Shown here: positions 56,273-64,000 of the stretch, one piece after another | Layout of the letters: every line of letters starts with the position of its first letter | How positions within the stretch are numbered: the stretch's first letter is position 1 | Assembly (NCBI GenBank): GCA_900472625.1 | Contig: UCIT01000007.1 | Span: forward strand, 266,297-330,296 | DNA from: Hyphomicrobiales bacterium | GTDB lineage: Bacteria; Pseudomonadota; Alphaproteobacteria; Rhizobiales; Rhizobiaceae | Direction: 5' to 3' | DNA length: 64,000 nt | Made by a program: the position numbers and the translations under genes | The notes under the pieces: generated by a model | The model's input: only the letters and a program-made list of their open reading frames with translations | The model's database searches: none | What the model was told of the DNA's origin: nothing

Positions 56273-56613
56273 CAGCCAGTGACCACCAGGTTAATCCGAA
56301 CGAGAATGCCACCCATGTAGATCGGCTTGGGAAGCTCGACTTGCCGCTCTCTTCCTTGGACGATGACCTTATCGCCCTTCTTGAGGGGAAGCAGTCCGCC
56401 CATCTTCGTTGGGCTAATTGCGATGTTCTGCGCAGTTTGGTCGATCGAGCCTACCAGCTGCTCTGGTTTCACTGATCGAACGAAGGCCGGCACGTCTGTG
56501 ATTTCGACCTTGGGGCGCGGGTTTGTCGTGCCCGTGTATCGGAAAATGGTGACAAGCTCACCATCCTCAACAAGTCGCCGGTCAAGCTCCGCGATAACCT
56601 GATCTGGCGTCAT
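56272..56613 (-). CDS. Head closure/stopper protein
   Basis: 113 residues. PDQVIAELDRRLVEDGELVTIFRYTGTTNPRPKVEITDVPAFVRSVK ... PLKKGDKVIVQGRERQVELPK reads as a beta-rich protein with a short N-terminal helix, as in head-closure proteins of HK97/SPP1 type (the SPP1 gp16 role). It is coupled to gp6-like and gp10-like genes. Confidence 0.65.
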   Translation of the reverse strand: MTPDQVIAELDRRLVEDGELVTIFRYTGTTNPRPKVEITDVPAFVRSVKPEQLVGSIDQTAQNIAISPTKMGGLLPLKKGDKVIVQGRERQVELPKPIYMGGILVRINLVVTG

Positions 56614-57230
56614 GCGTACACCCGTAGGCCCGACAGAAGCTGGTCGGAGGCTTGGCGGATGATGTTTCCAGCTTGCTCAGAGACCGTGTATTCCGTTCGC
56701 CCGACCCCCTCGACCTCTTTTGCACGGATGAACAAATCATCCTTTGCGAGCGATCTTAGGTGCTGAACCGAGAGAATCACCGCCTGCTTGACCTGTGCGG
56801 GGATCGGGCCGGTCCCTCCTCCATCGACGTCATTCTCGTCGTATCCAGCCCTATAACGGATCGCTATGGGAGCCGGCCTCGCTGACAATGAGGGCGCTGA
56901 GAATGCATGTTCCAACCAGAACAAGCCGCTACCGAAGTTATACTCGCCATCTGCGACTGAAGCTTCGACGCCATCGACGCCGAAATACCGCACCTCTTCG
57001 ACCTGGATGGTTGGCGGAAAAGGCAGACGGACAGGGCAAGAAGGCCAATCGGAGAGCGATAGCTCGAGCGTCTGCTCTCCAAGGCATCGCCCAAGCCAGC
57101 CGTCCGGACCGTCGAGCTCCCCCGTCACCGCAGCAATCATGGCCGCGATAAACGGATCTCCTGCATCTACTCCGGCAATGTCTTCCGGCAGGACGATTGG
57201 ATTGGGAGGCACAACGACCCGAACGAACAT
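56610..57230 (-). CDS. Head-tail adaptor (HK97 gp6-like)
   Basis: 206 residues. DPFIAAMIAAVTGELDGPDGWLGRCLGEQTLELSLSDWP ... QVKQAVILSVQHLRSLAKDDLF is the helical adaptor pattern ('A.i.aA...id...G..GR......' and 'P..V..A.......') that forms the ring below the portal. The end carries a beta strand (GLRVYA). Position fits. Confidence 0.75.
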   Translation of the reverse strand: MFVRVVVPPNPIVLPEDIAGVDAGDPFIAAMIAAVTGELDGPDGWLGRCLGEQTLELSLSDWPSCPVRLPFPPTIQVEEVRYFGVDGVEASVADGEYNFGSGLFWLEHAFSAPSLSARPAPIAIRYRAGYDENDVDGGGTGPIPAQVKQAVILSVQHLRSLAKDDLFIRAKEVEGVGRTEYTVSEQAGNIIRQASDQLLSGLRVYA

Positions 57231-57240
57231 GGCAGGAACC

Positions 57241-57609
57241 TCAGTCTACGAGAATATGGAAGGCGCCAACCTTGTTTGCGCCGCCCTGAGCGAGAACAAT
57301 TTTAAGCTTGTCGACAACCGCTATTTTATCGAGAACGCCCGTACCACCAGCGGCGAACAGCGCCGCAGCGCCCGCCTGATTATGAGTGGATGCGCGAGGG
57401 TAACGAACCGCAGAGGCGTTGACATTGGACTCAGTCCATACGTTTTCACCGGTCTCTGCGGCAGTGATGGTGAAATCAACGCCATCTGCGTAAGCGTTGG
57501 CGCCATCCTTGACGTACTGGACACTGTGAATCTTGCCCGCGAAGCGAGGGCTATAAGCTGTGGCATTGCCGCTTCCGTCCGTCGTGACGGGAACCTTGAA
57601 ACGTCGCAT
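57241..57609 (-). CDS. Conserved head-region protein
   Basis: 122 residues from ATG 57609 (GGAG before it). GVDFTITAAETGENVWTESNVNASAVRYPRASTHNQAGAAALFAAGGTGVLDKIAVVDKLKIVLAQGG is a pattern conserved in small proteins downstream of HK97-type capsid genes. It is beta-rich. A capsid decoration role is possible but not shown. Confidence 0.65.
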   Translation of the reverse strand: MRRFKVPVTTDGSGNATAYSPRFAGKIHSVQYVKDGANAYADGVDFTITAAETGENVWTESNVNASAVRYPRASTHNQAGAAALFAAGGTGVLDKIAVVDKLKIVLAQGGANKVGAFHILVD

Positions 57610-57647
57610 GTTGATCTCCATTGGCGGCACCGGGCCGGCGAAAGGGG

Positions 57648-57899
57648 TTACTCTTCGATGTCCTTCGAGACGATCTTCGACCGCCTCTTCTCGAACTTCT
57701 GGTTGGTAATGGTTCCCGGCTCATCCTGAGGCTCATCGACATCATCGCGGTCACTGGCATCAGGGTCGGAAACATAGCCGCGCTTGACGAGGTGCTTGAA
57801 ACGCTTCTCGTCGACATGGACGGTCTCCCCGCGCTGCACGATCACGCCATTTGGCGCCAAATGCGGCTTGAGGACGGTGGTTTCGATAATCTTGGTCAT
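57648..57899 (-). CDS. Small head-region protein (DUF7210-like)
   Basis: 83 residues from ATG 57899. TVLKPHLAPNGVIVQRGETVHVDEKRFKHLVKRGYVSDP is a short fold ('..h...G..v..Ge.v.vde....hLv.rG.v') also present in the element 1 genes at 27262 and 27625. It has a charged C-terminus. Function unknown. Confidence 0.65.
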   Translation of the reverse strand: MTKIIETTVLKPHLAPNGVIVQRGETVHVDEKRFKHLVKRGYVSDPDASDRDDVDEPQDEPGTITNQKFEKRRSKIVSKDIEE

Positions 57900-57955
57900 G
57901 GCCTGAGAACCTTGTTGAAAGGCAGAGCCGGTTCGAACCGGCTCCACGCGGAGGC

Positions 57956-59146
57956 TTAGTTGAACGGGCCGTAAACGAAGCTCTGCGGACGGAACACCGC
58001 CAGCGCAAGCCGTTCTTCAGCTCGGATCGTCACCATGTTCTTCACGAAGTTGTCGCCGTCTTCGGTCGAAACCTGAACGTTTGCGTCTTCGCGGTCGAAC
58101 ACCTGCGCCGCCATGTTGAAGGCGCCGACCATGAAGTGACCGGCCGGCATGGCGTTGGTGTCGACAACCGGCAGACCCCACATGCTTGGCTGAAGGTTCT
58201 GACCAGGATTGCCGAAGATGTAGCGACCGTTCGCATCCTTCAGGGTTTCGATGTCGGCCCAGTCGTTCGGGTTCAGGACGATACCGGATGCGGCGTATTC
58301 CGCGATGCGGACCTGCAGAATCGCCCGACGAAGGATATCGACCTGCTGATCGTCTGCCTTGAGGAGGCTGGTGTCGAATGCCGTCGCCTGCGGGATAAGG
58401 CCCTCAAGGTTCTGGCCAGAGCCATCGCCAGCGAGAAGCTGAACTTCCTCCTGGAACTCAAGGCCGTAGCGTGCACGACCATCGATATAGGACTGCAGCA
58501 GCGGGATATCCGCCAGCACCTGAACGGAAGCCTTGAACCAGTGCGCGATGGTGCGAACGGGCGTATCGACGAGATCAAGCGACAGGTCAGACTGCGGCTT
58601 GAGGTTCGTCTCCGCGACCGGCGCGGCCATGTTCTGGAACCCGGTTTCCTGAACATACTGGATCAGGTTCGAGCTGGTGCGCCCCGGCATCAGCAGGCTT
58701 CGGACGGTCATGCGACGGTTCGGCGGCGCGATAATACCGGCGAGACGGTCAGGGGCAATTGCATTACCGACGCCGCCGGTACCGCTCGACGAACTCGTGA
58801 TGCTCGTAACAGCCGCGTTCATCGTGATCGACTTGAACGCCATGCGGGCCGTACCGCGCTGATCGGTCGCCAGCTTCTTGAAGGCTTCGCTGTCCGTGAA
58901 GCTTTCGCCGGTCGACTTCAGCAGATCGAAATCCCCGCCAGCACGACGAGCGGACTTCTGTTCAAGTTCGAGCAACCGGGCGTGCATGGCCGCATTGCCC
59001 TCAACGATCTTCTCGATCGCCGTCTTGGTGTCGTGCGCGACAGTGCCGGCCGCCTTGGCTTCGCCATTCGCCTTTTCGACGAGGGCTTTCAGCTCATCGT
59101 CACGGGAGGCCAGCTTCGCCAGAAGTTCCTGAAATTCTTTATCCAT
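57956..59146 (-). CDS. Major capsid protein (HK97 family)
   Basis: 396 residues. An N-terminal ~110-residue delta domain is coiled (FQELLAKLASRDDELKALVEKANG ... HARLLELEQKSARR), then the HK97 fold with RMTVRSLLMPGRTSSNLIQYVQETG, MAAPVAETNLKPQSDLSLDLVDTPVRTIAHWFKASVQVLAD, and the C-terminal EERLALAVFRPQSFVYG. The delta domain serves as scaffold and is removed by the adjacent protease. Confidence 0.9.
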   Translation of the reverse strand: MDKEFQELLAKLASRDDELKALVEKANGEAKAAGTVAHDTKTAIEKIVEGNAAMHARLLELEQKSARRAGGDFDLLKSTGESFTDSEAFKKLATDQRGTARMAFKSITMNAAVTSITSSSSGTGGVGNAIAPDRLAGIIAPPNRRMTVRSLLMPGRTSSNLIQYVQETGFQNMAAPVAETNLKPQSDLSLDLVDTPVRTIAHWFKASVQVLADIPLLQSYIDGRARYGLEFQEEVQLLAGDGSGQNLEGLIPQATAFDTSLLKADDQQVDILRRAILQVRIAEYAASGIVLNPNDWADIETLKDANGRYIFGNPGQNLQPSMWGLPVVDTNAMPAGHFMVGAFNMAAQVFDREDANVQVSTEDGDNFVKNMVTIRAEERLALAVFRPQSFVYGPFN

Positions 59147-59157
59147 GGTGGAGTTTC

Positions 59158-60240
59158 CTATTTGCCCAGTCGGGAGAGGAATTGATCGAGCGACGCTTTC
59201 GCGCCAGGTGACAATGTTCGCGTCTCCGGCCCAGAATCACTCTGGAGCGCGCCCTTACCGCGAGAGACGAATGCGGTTGCAAGAGCGTTGGGGAAGCCTG
59301 CCTCACGCAGGACGTCCTCGATCTGTGAAAGGGGCGGCGTCTCGCCAGAAGCGAACATGCGCCGCGAATTTGCGGATGCTCCGATTTTCGGTGTGGAGAC
59401 GCCAAGCCGCTGAAGCGTCTCCTGCATCGTCCCGACCCGATCAGCCATGCCCCGCTTGACCAGTTCCTGCGCGCCAAAAATGCGACCCTTACCGAAACTG
59501 CTCAGAACAGTGGAGACCGAGACGCGGCGGCCGGCGGCAACCGCATTGATGAAAGCTTCCTCGGCAAGATCGACGCGCTGCTGAAGGAAGTCGTGCGCCT
59601 CCTCGGAGAGAGGATTTATATTCGCGGTCTCCGCCTTGTAGACACCATGCTTTGCGCGGATCAGGGTAGGCTTGACGCCTTCTTTCTCCAGCAGCTTCGA
59701 GATGTCTTCGTGGACTGAGTAAACGCCGATCGAGCCCGCTTCGCCGCCCGGCGTCACTACAATCTCATCCGCTTGCGATGCCAGATAGTAAGAAGCAGAG
59801 GCGGAAAGGCTGTCGACCTGCGCGATGATGGGCTTGATGCCGCGCGCGTTGCGGATCTCCGTCGCAAGTTCATCGACGCCGTACGTCCCGCCGCCAGGGC
59901 TGTCGTGCGAAAAGACGATTGCTTTCACGCTCTCATCGGAAACAGCTGCACGGAACTGCTGCGAAAGCGCTTCAGTCGATGTGCCGCCACCGCCGCTAAC
60001 GTCCTGCATCATCGCCATTCGCTGGGAAATGACACCGTGGACCGGCAGGATGGCGATACCCGACTGCGGCTCCGTGCGTTCGGATTTGCCGGCGTCACCT
60101 ATACGAGCCTGAATTTCGTCGGTCGTAAGCGTTCCGCCACGAGCCTTGAACATCAGGAAGCTGGAAATGACCTCCAGCTTTTCAGGCTGCATAGCCCAGG
60201 GCTGACCCGCGAAGGCCGCCAAAATACGCAGATATTGCAT
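59158..60240 (-). CDS. Prohead protease, S49 (SppA/ClpP-like) family
   Basis: 360 residues. FSHDSPGGGTYGVDELATEIRNARG holds the Ser nucleophile, and VVTPGGEAGSIGVYSVHEDISKLLEKEGVKPTLIRAKHGVYKA the oxyanion and Lys region. The first ~60 residues carry a capsid-targeting-like helical part. It processes the capsid delta domain. Both elements use an S49 enzyme, but in different gene contexts. Confidence 0.85.
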   Translation of the reverse strand: MQYLRILAAFAGQPWAMQPEKLEVISSFLMFKARGGTLTTDEIQARIGDAGKSERTEPQSGIAILPVHGVISQRMAMMQDVSGGGGTSTEALSQQFRAAVSDESVKAIVFSHDSPGGGTYGVDELATEIRNARGIKPIIAQVDSLSASASYYLASQADEIVVTPGGEAGSIGVYSVHEDISKLLEKEGVKPTLIRAKHGVYKAETANINPLSEEAHDFLQQRVDLAEEAFINAVAAGRRVSVSTVLSSFGKGRIFGAQELVKRGMADRVGTMQETLQRLGVSTPKIGASANSRRMFASGETPPLSQIEDVLREAGFPNALATAFVSRGKGALQSDSGPETRTLSPGAKASLDQFLSRLGK

Positions 60241-60249
60241 TGAAAGCTC

Positions 60250-61515
60250 CTACTTCTCGTCAGCAGGTTGAGGCTTCTGCTTAGGCTTCATGGTGCCGAA
60301 GCCGTCCGGTGTTGGCGTGGCCGGCACCTTGCCCAACATCTCAAGCGGTACGAGGTTGGATTGAACCGTAAGGACATCACCACCTGGAAGCGGCGGGTCG
60401 TTTTCTTTTTTGCGCAGCTCGTTACGCGTCTTAAGGCCATTTTGAGCCTGTACCGACATGATCGCAGCGCGCCCCGCACTGTCTGCCCGGAGAAGCGCAT
60501 CCACGTTGTGTTCGACGTAGGCGGTCTGGCGCTGTGCGGACGTCATCAGCTGTTTCTCGATAGCTTGCTCTACCCGCTGCAGCTCCGGCCCGAGATACAG
60601 CGTCAACCACGCCAAATTTATCTGCTCGACACCAGTTCCCCACATCGTCTGACCTTGGGCGGCATGGCCAATGAGAATAGGGAACGTCCCAAACCACCTG
60701 CAGATCTCTTCGACGTGAAAACCCCGCGTCTGGAGCAATTGCGCATCTTCCGGGTTCATGTTCAACGCCTTGAAGCTGAAGCCCGGCGGGAGCGGCATTA
60801 CCTTCCCTGTCCGCTTCGAACCAGCGAACTTGTCGAACAACGAGACGAGTTCCTCTCGCTGCACCTGCGTAGTTTTCGCGCCAGGCTGATCTTCAGCGAA
60901 ACCCGAGATGTGCAAACCTTCCCCGAAGGTACGGCCAGCGACCTCATCTGCAGCCAAAGCCGTGCCCAAGGTCTGTCGACCATAAGCAATTGGGGAAAGC
61001 CCCATCATGCCACCAGCGCCGAATCCGCGCAGGTGAAACACCTTGTCCTCGCCCCAGTCAGAAAATGTGCCAGTTTTCGCGTCCGTGTAGCGGTAACGAC
61101 GCTCCCCAGTCGATGCGCGATATACCGTCGTGAAGTCGGGGTTCATCGGGACGAGTGCAACGAGGGTCTCACCGCTGTAAACCTTCTCTGCGAAAGCGTT
61201 TCCTCGCAGATTGAGCGACGCATAGAGCCCCTCCCAGAACTCCATGGCCGTCTGATCCGCATTCGGCGTATCATGCAACAATGGATAAAGGGGATGAGCG
61301 GTATCTACTTCGCCGCCCTTCTTCGAATGCACCTTCAACGGCAAGGAACTCATCGTACGCGCGTTCAAGCGAATGCACGCCCAAGCCGTTGCAAGCTGCA
61401 GGACCGCGTCCGGAGACGTTGCCTTGCCGGACCAAGTCCCGCTGTCGACATGCCAACTCGCCGGCTCTGTGAGCTTCACCTTCCGTCGGCCAAATATCCC
61501 GTCGAAAATCGTCAT
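60250..61515 (-). CDS. Portal protein (HK97 family)
   Basis: 421 residues. AWACIRLNARTMSSLPLKVH and LLHDTPNADQTAMEFWEGLYASLNLRGNAF are typical of HK97-type portals; the later helix (MWGTGVEQINLAWLTLYLGPELQRVEQAIEKQL) fits the wing. It starts from ATG 61515, overlapping the terminase stop by 4 bp. Confidence 0.9.
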   Translation of the reverse strand: MTIFDGIFGRRKVKLTEPASWHVDSGTWSGKATSPDAVLQLATAWACIRLNARTMSSLPLKVHSKKGGEVDTAHPLYPLLHDTPNADQTAMEFWEGLYASLNLRGNAFAEKVYSGETLVALVPMNPDFTTVYRASTGERRYRYTDAKTGTFSDWGEDKVFHLRGFGAGGMMGLSPIAYGRQTLGTALAADEVAGRTFGEGLHISGFAEDQPGAKTTQVQREELVSLFDKFAGSKRTGKVMPLPPGFSFKALNMNPEDAQLLQTRGFHVEEICRWFGTFPILIGHAAQGQTMWGTGVEQINLAWLTLYLGPELQRVEQAIEKQLMTSAQRQTAYVEHNVDALLRADSAGRAAIMSVQAQNGLKTRNELRKKENDPPLPGGDVLTVQSNLVPLEMLGKVPATPTPDGFGTMKPKQKPQPADEK

Positions 61516-63269
61516 GCAGACATCACCGGTTTCTTGAGGTATTCGCCCATGTCGGGCACGTAGACGTCATCGGCGAGCGTGAGGCCGACCGCCATTACGC
61601 CAGCAACAATGCCGTCGATCTTCTCGGCGCTCTTCCGCTTCGTCGGCGCGTAGTTCAGGTTGTCGTCGAACTTCACCGCCGCGTTTCCCGCCATCCAACG
61701 CAGGACAGGGTGGCCACCGTGATCGAGCTGACCACTCATCACCAAGCGCTCAAAAAGCTTTGTCGGTTCTCCGAGCGTCGGGATACCCTGGCGCATCTTC
61801 AAGAAGCGCTCCTCGTCAGCACCATCCTTCACCATGTCGGTGTAGAGCTTAGTGGCATTCCAAGGGTCGTACCCAATCAGCGCGACATCATAGGTCGTCA
61901 TGTCGTCTGCCAGAGCGTTCTGGACATAGTTTTGATCGACGTAATCGCCGGGAGTTACCTCCAGAGCGCCTATCGAGACCCACTTTTCGTAGGAGACGCG
62001 GTCCTGCTTGGTGCGCCGGGCGACTGTCTCTTCTGGGATCCAGAAGCGAGCGGTTATTATCCACCGATCGCATTGATCGTCGGGCGGAAAGACCAGCACT
62101 CGGGCCGTGATGTCCTCGTTCGACGAGACGTCGAGCGCGGCGAAACAACGTCGGCCCTCAAGGCCCTTTCCATCGCGCCAGTCGCGCCAGATCGCCTTAT
62201 CCAGCGCTCCGGCATCCCACTTTTTCAGGTTCAGCCAGCGAACAACCGCATCAATCCACTGATTGGCGTGGTAGCAGCGGAAATGCGCCTCCGCTCGCGG
62301 GTTATCCTTGGCAATCGCCGCCTCACGGCGCAAAAACTGCACTGTCGGCGATATGCCGAGAGACGGATTAGCCTTGAGCCAGTTGCCCTCATCCGCCCAA
62401 TCATCGTCGGGATCTAGGGCGAATATAACAACCATAGTGGTCGGATCTTCGATCCGTCCTTCCAGAATGGCCCTGCTTTCCTCCCAAAGATCCCAGCCGG
62501 TGCGATTTGACTTCACGCCTGCCGTAGATGCGTAAAGCTCGATTGGCTCAAGGCGAGTACCAGTGCCTTGGCGAAGGAAGTTCGCCACATCGGGCGTCTC
62601 CCATTCGTGCATCTCGTCCCCGGCAATTACTGTGGGTGACTTGCCGTGTTTTCCTTCCGGCTTGCCTGATAGAAGCTCGAACAATGCCCGGATCTTTGGG
62701 AGGTAGATCGACTTCTTAAACACCTGAGTGTCGCCGAGCTGCGGCGACATGCTGATCATAGCCTTCATCTTGTTGAAGATGATCTTGGCCTGATCCTCAT
62801 TCTTCGCGAACACGAACCCCTGACCGCCCACCACGCCATCAAGGATGAAGAACAGCAGCGCGAGCGCCGCGAGGAACTCCGATTTCCCGTTTTTGCGGGG
62901 TATCCAGAGCATGAGGCGGCGAAAAATCCGCACATGCTCGAACTTCTTTTCGCCTGTCTGCTCGTCGATGAGGTCGATTGGAGCCTTCCAGCCGACCAGC
63001 AGCCGAACAATGCACTCTTGCCAGAAGCCAAGCTTGAAGGGCTTACCAGCAAAGCGGTCATCCGTCAGGCGAAACACGCGAGGGAATAGCGCTACAGCCC
63101 CCTCGGCCTTCGCCGTATCAAACCAGGATCCGGGTACGCTTGCGCAGCGATCCCACGCGAGACCCACCCATTCCCAACCTCTCTCAAGCGCCTGCCGAAC
63201 CCATTCCGGCTTGGGCCAGAGATGCGGGCCGGCGGCTGCGTGAACCGCTCCAGCCGAAACACTGTCCAT
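61512..63269 (-). CDS. Large terminase subunit (Terminase_1 family)
   Basis: 585 residues. Walker A-like WIPRKNGKSEFLAALALLFF and Walker B-like VIAGDEMHEWETPD lie in the ATPase, followed by FAALDVSSNEDITARVLVFPP, the first acidic cluster of the RNase H-like nuclease, and a later GYDPWNATKLY with DDNLNYAPTKRKSAEKIDG. It packages DNA through the HK97-type portal. It begins three bases after the small subunit. Confidence 0.9.
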   Translation of the reverse strand: MDSVSAGAVHAAAGPHLWPKPEWVRQALERGWEWVGLAWDRCASVPGSWFDTAKAEGAVALFPRVFRLTDDRFAGKPFKLGFWQECIVRLLVGWKAPIDLIDEQTGEKKFEHVRIFRRLMLWIPRKNGKSEFLAALALLFFILDGVVGGQGFVFAKNEDQAKIIFNKMKAMISMSPQLGDTQVFKKSIYLPKIRALFELLSGKPEGKHGKSPTVIAGDEMHEWETPDVANFLRQGTGTRLEPIELYASTAGVKSNRTGWDLWEESRAILEGRIEDPTTMVVIFALDPDDDWADEGNWLKANPSLGISPTVQFLRREAAIAKDNPRAEAHFRCYHANQWIDAVVRWLNLKKWDAGALDKAIWRDWRDGKGLEGRRCFAALDVSSNEDITARVLVFPPDDQCDRWIITARFWIPEETVARRTKQDRVSYEKWVSIGALEVTPGDYVDQNYVQNALADDMTTYDVALIGYDPWNATKLYTDMVKDGADEERFLKMRQGIPTLGEPTKLFERLVMSGQLDHGGHPVLRWMAGNAAVKFDDNLNYAPTKRKSAEKIDGIVAGVMAVGLTLADDVYVPDMGEYLKKPVMSA

Positions 63270-63272
63270 AGA

Positions 63273-63899
63273 TCAATTCATTCGTCCCGGAGGGGTTGAA
63301 TTCATGCTGCCCAGGATGCCGACGAGGTCGTCAGGATGAGCAGGAGGGGCCTCCTGCTGATCGGCTTCCCCAGTCTTCGACGTCGAAGGTGGAGGCTGAT
63401 CTCCCCACAGCGGGAGGCTTCCAAGACCGTGTGCTGCGGCCTGATCACGCATGATCTTGAAGCGAGTATCAGGCCGCATGCCGAAGGTGGATTCCATCTC
63501 CCGCAACATCTTTTCGAGATCTTGGACCGCCTGAAACGCAGGGTGCCGCTTCTTCGTGTCGTTGCCGTTTGTATCCTTGCCGTTGAACCAGGTTCCCTCC
63601 TTTTGTACAGAGAGATCGGCAGCAATCCATTCGACCACATACCGGCAATAGCGAGCGAAGGGGTTGGCATCGAGGTTGCTCAGCAGATTCAACCGCTCAA
63701 GCTGGGGAGCCAGCTCATTCCAGACCTCGGTTGCCTTGCGGCTTCGCTTGAGCCACTTCGGAGGCTGCACCTTGCCGACAGCAATCGGTTTTGCAGGCTG
63801 CACCTTTGCAGCATCGACCCGTTTCTGAGACATCCGCTTTCCGGGATTGCCCTTTGCGGCCTGAACCTCGTCGGTATCGGGCTTGCGGCCACGTGTCAT
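63273..63899 (-). CDS. Small terminase subunit (P27 family)
   Basis: 208 residues from ATG 63899, with GGAGG ten bases upstream; a longer frame to 63974 has no ribosome site. TRGRKPDTDEVQAAKGNPGKR is the typical P27 N-terminus, followed by the LKRSRKATEVWNELAPQLERLNLLSNLDANPFARYCRYVVEWIAADLSVQ helical part. First gene of the element 2 late operon. The remaining 100 bases to the window edge show no gene. Confidence 0.85.
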   Translation of the reverse strand: MTRGRKPDTDEVQAAKGNPGKRMSQKRVDAAKVQPAKPIAVGKVQPPKWLKRSRKATEVWNELAPQLERLNLLSNLDANPFARYCRYVVEWIAADLSVQKEGTWFNGKDTNGNDTKKRHPAFQAVQDLEKMLREMESTFGMRPDTRFKIMRDQAAAHGLGSLPLWGDQPPPSTSKTGEADQQEAPPAHPDDLVGILGSMNSTPPGRMN

Positions 63900-64000
63900 T
63901 GCGCTCGCCCTCCATTGGTTAGGCGCCAGAAAAAAATAATTCCGCCAATTTCGCGGAGAAAAAGACTTGTGCACCCACCGGTCTAGGCCCTCAGACCCCC

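Noticed and set aside
60268..61563. Long plus-strand open frame opposite the element 2 portal (431 codons)
   Set aside because: Antisense shadow of the portal gene; no recognisable domain, Arg/Leu-rich composition. Similar shadows lie opposite the tape measures, capsid genes, J gene and the tube gene at 24825.
1..64000. CRISPR arrays, insertion sequences, rRNA genes
   Set aside because: No regularly spaced direct repeats, no transposase-like product with terminal inverted repeats, and no rRNA sequence were seen.

Overview
The window reads as two complete or near-complete tailed-phage genomes integrated side by side in an alphaproteobacterial chromosome, most likely of the Rhizobiales (Rhizobium/Agrobacterium-like). 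The reasons are the GC-rich coding bias, a GapR/DUF2312 homologue, a GTA-type 3TM holin, and phage protein families typical of that order. The genus is an inference. No ordinary chromosomal housekeeping gene is visible.\n\nElement 1 (1 to about 37,940; its left end is outside the window) is a siphophage with a lambda-like head. An early, plus-strand, tightly overlapping operon (1-6502) encodes a winged-helix regulator, a GapR-like DNA-binding protein, two DNA methyltransferases, a SLOG-fold protein and many small proteins. Several of these carry a repeated FEDLLG/FDDLLG peptide tag. A minus-strand late block (35,865 down to 6976) holds Nu1/GpA-type terminase, gpW, portal, S49 protease with a nested scaffold, decoration and major capsid proteins, connector proteins, tail tube, frameshifted tail chaperones, tape measure, tail tip, GH19 endolysin, a second tube-like protein, LamG tail fibre, holin and a small membrane-protein module. 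At the right end lie an AlpA-type regulator and a P4-type integrase next to a 47-bp 3' fragment of a tRNA-Gly(CCC) gene, the attachment site. At least ten copies of a 17-bp imperfect palindrome (TTCAAC-N5-GTTGAT) sit mostly in the non-coding gaps of this element.\n\nElement 2 (about 37,943 to beyond 64,000) begins with a second tyrosine integrase and a few plus-strand accessory genes. Then, on the minus strand, comes a classic HK97-type late operon read from 63,899 down to 40,442: P27 small terminase, large terminase, portal, S49 protease, HK97 capsid, connectors, tail tube, G/GT chaperones with a -1 frameshift, tape measure, lambda M/L/K/J-like tip genes, fibre and chaperone, holin, SAR-type endolysin, Rz/Rz1-like spanins, and a two-gene membrane module homologous to the one ending the late operon of element 1.\n\nThe least explained features are the dispersed 17-bp palindrome, the FEDLLG tag shared by seven otherwise unrelated element 1 proteins, the shared two-gene membrane module, the duplicated tail-tube gene, and the likely tandem integration into one tRNA-Gly gene.
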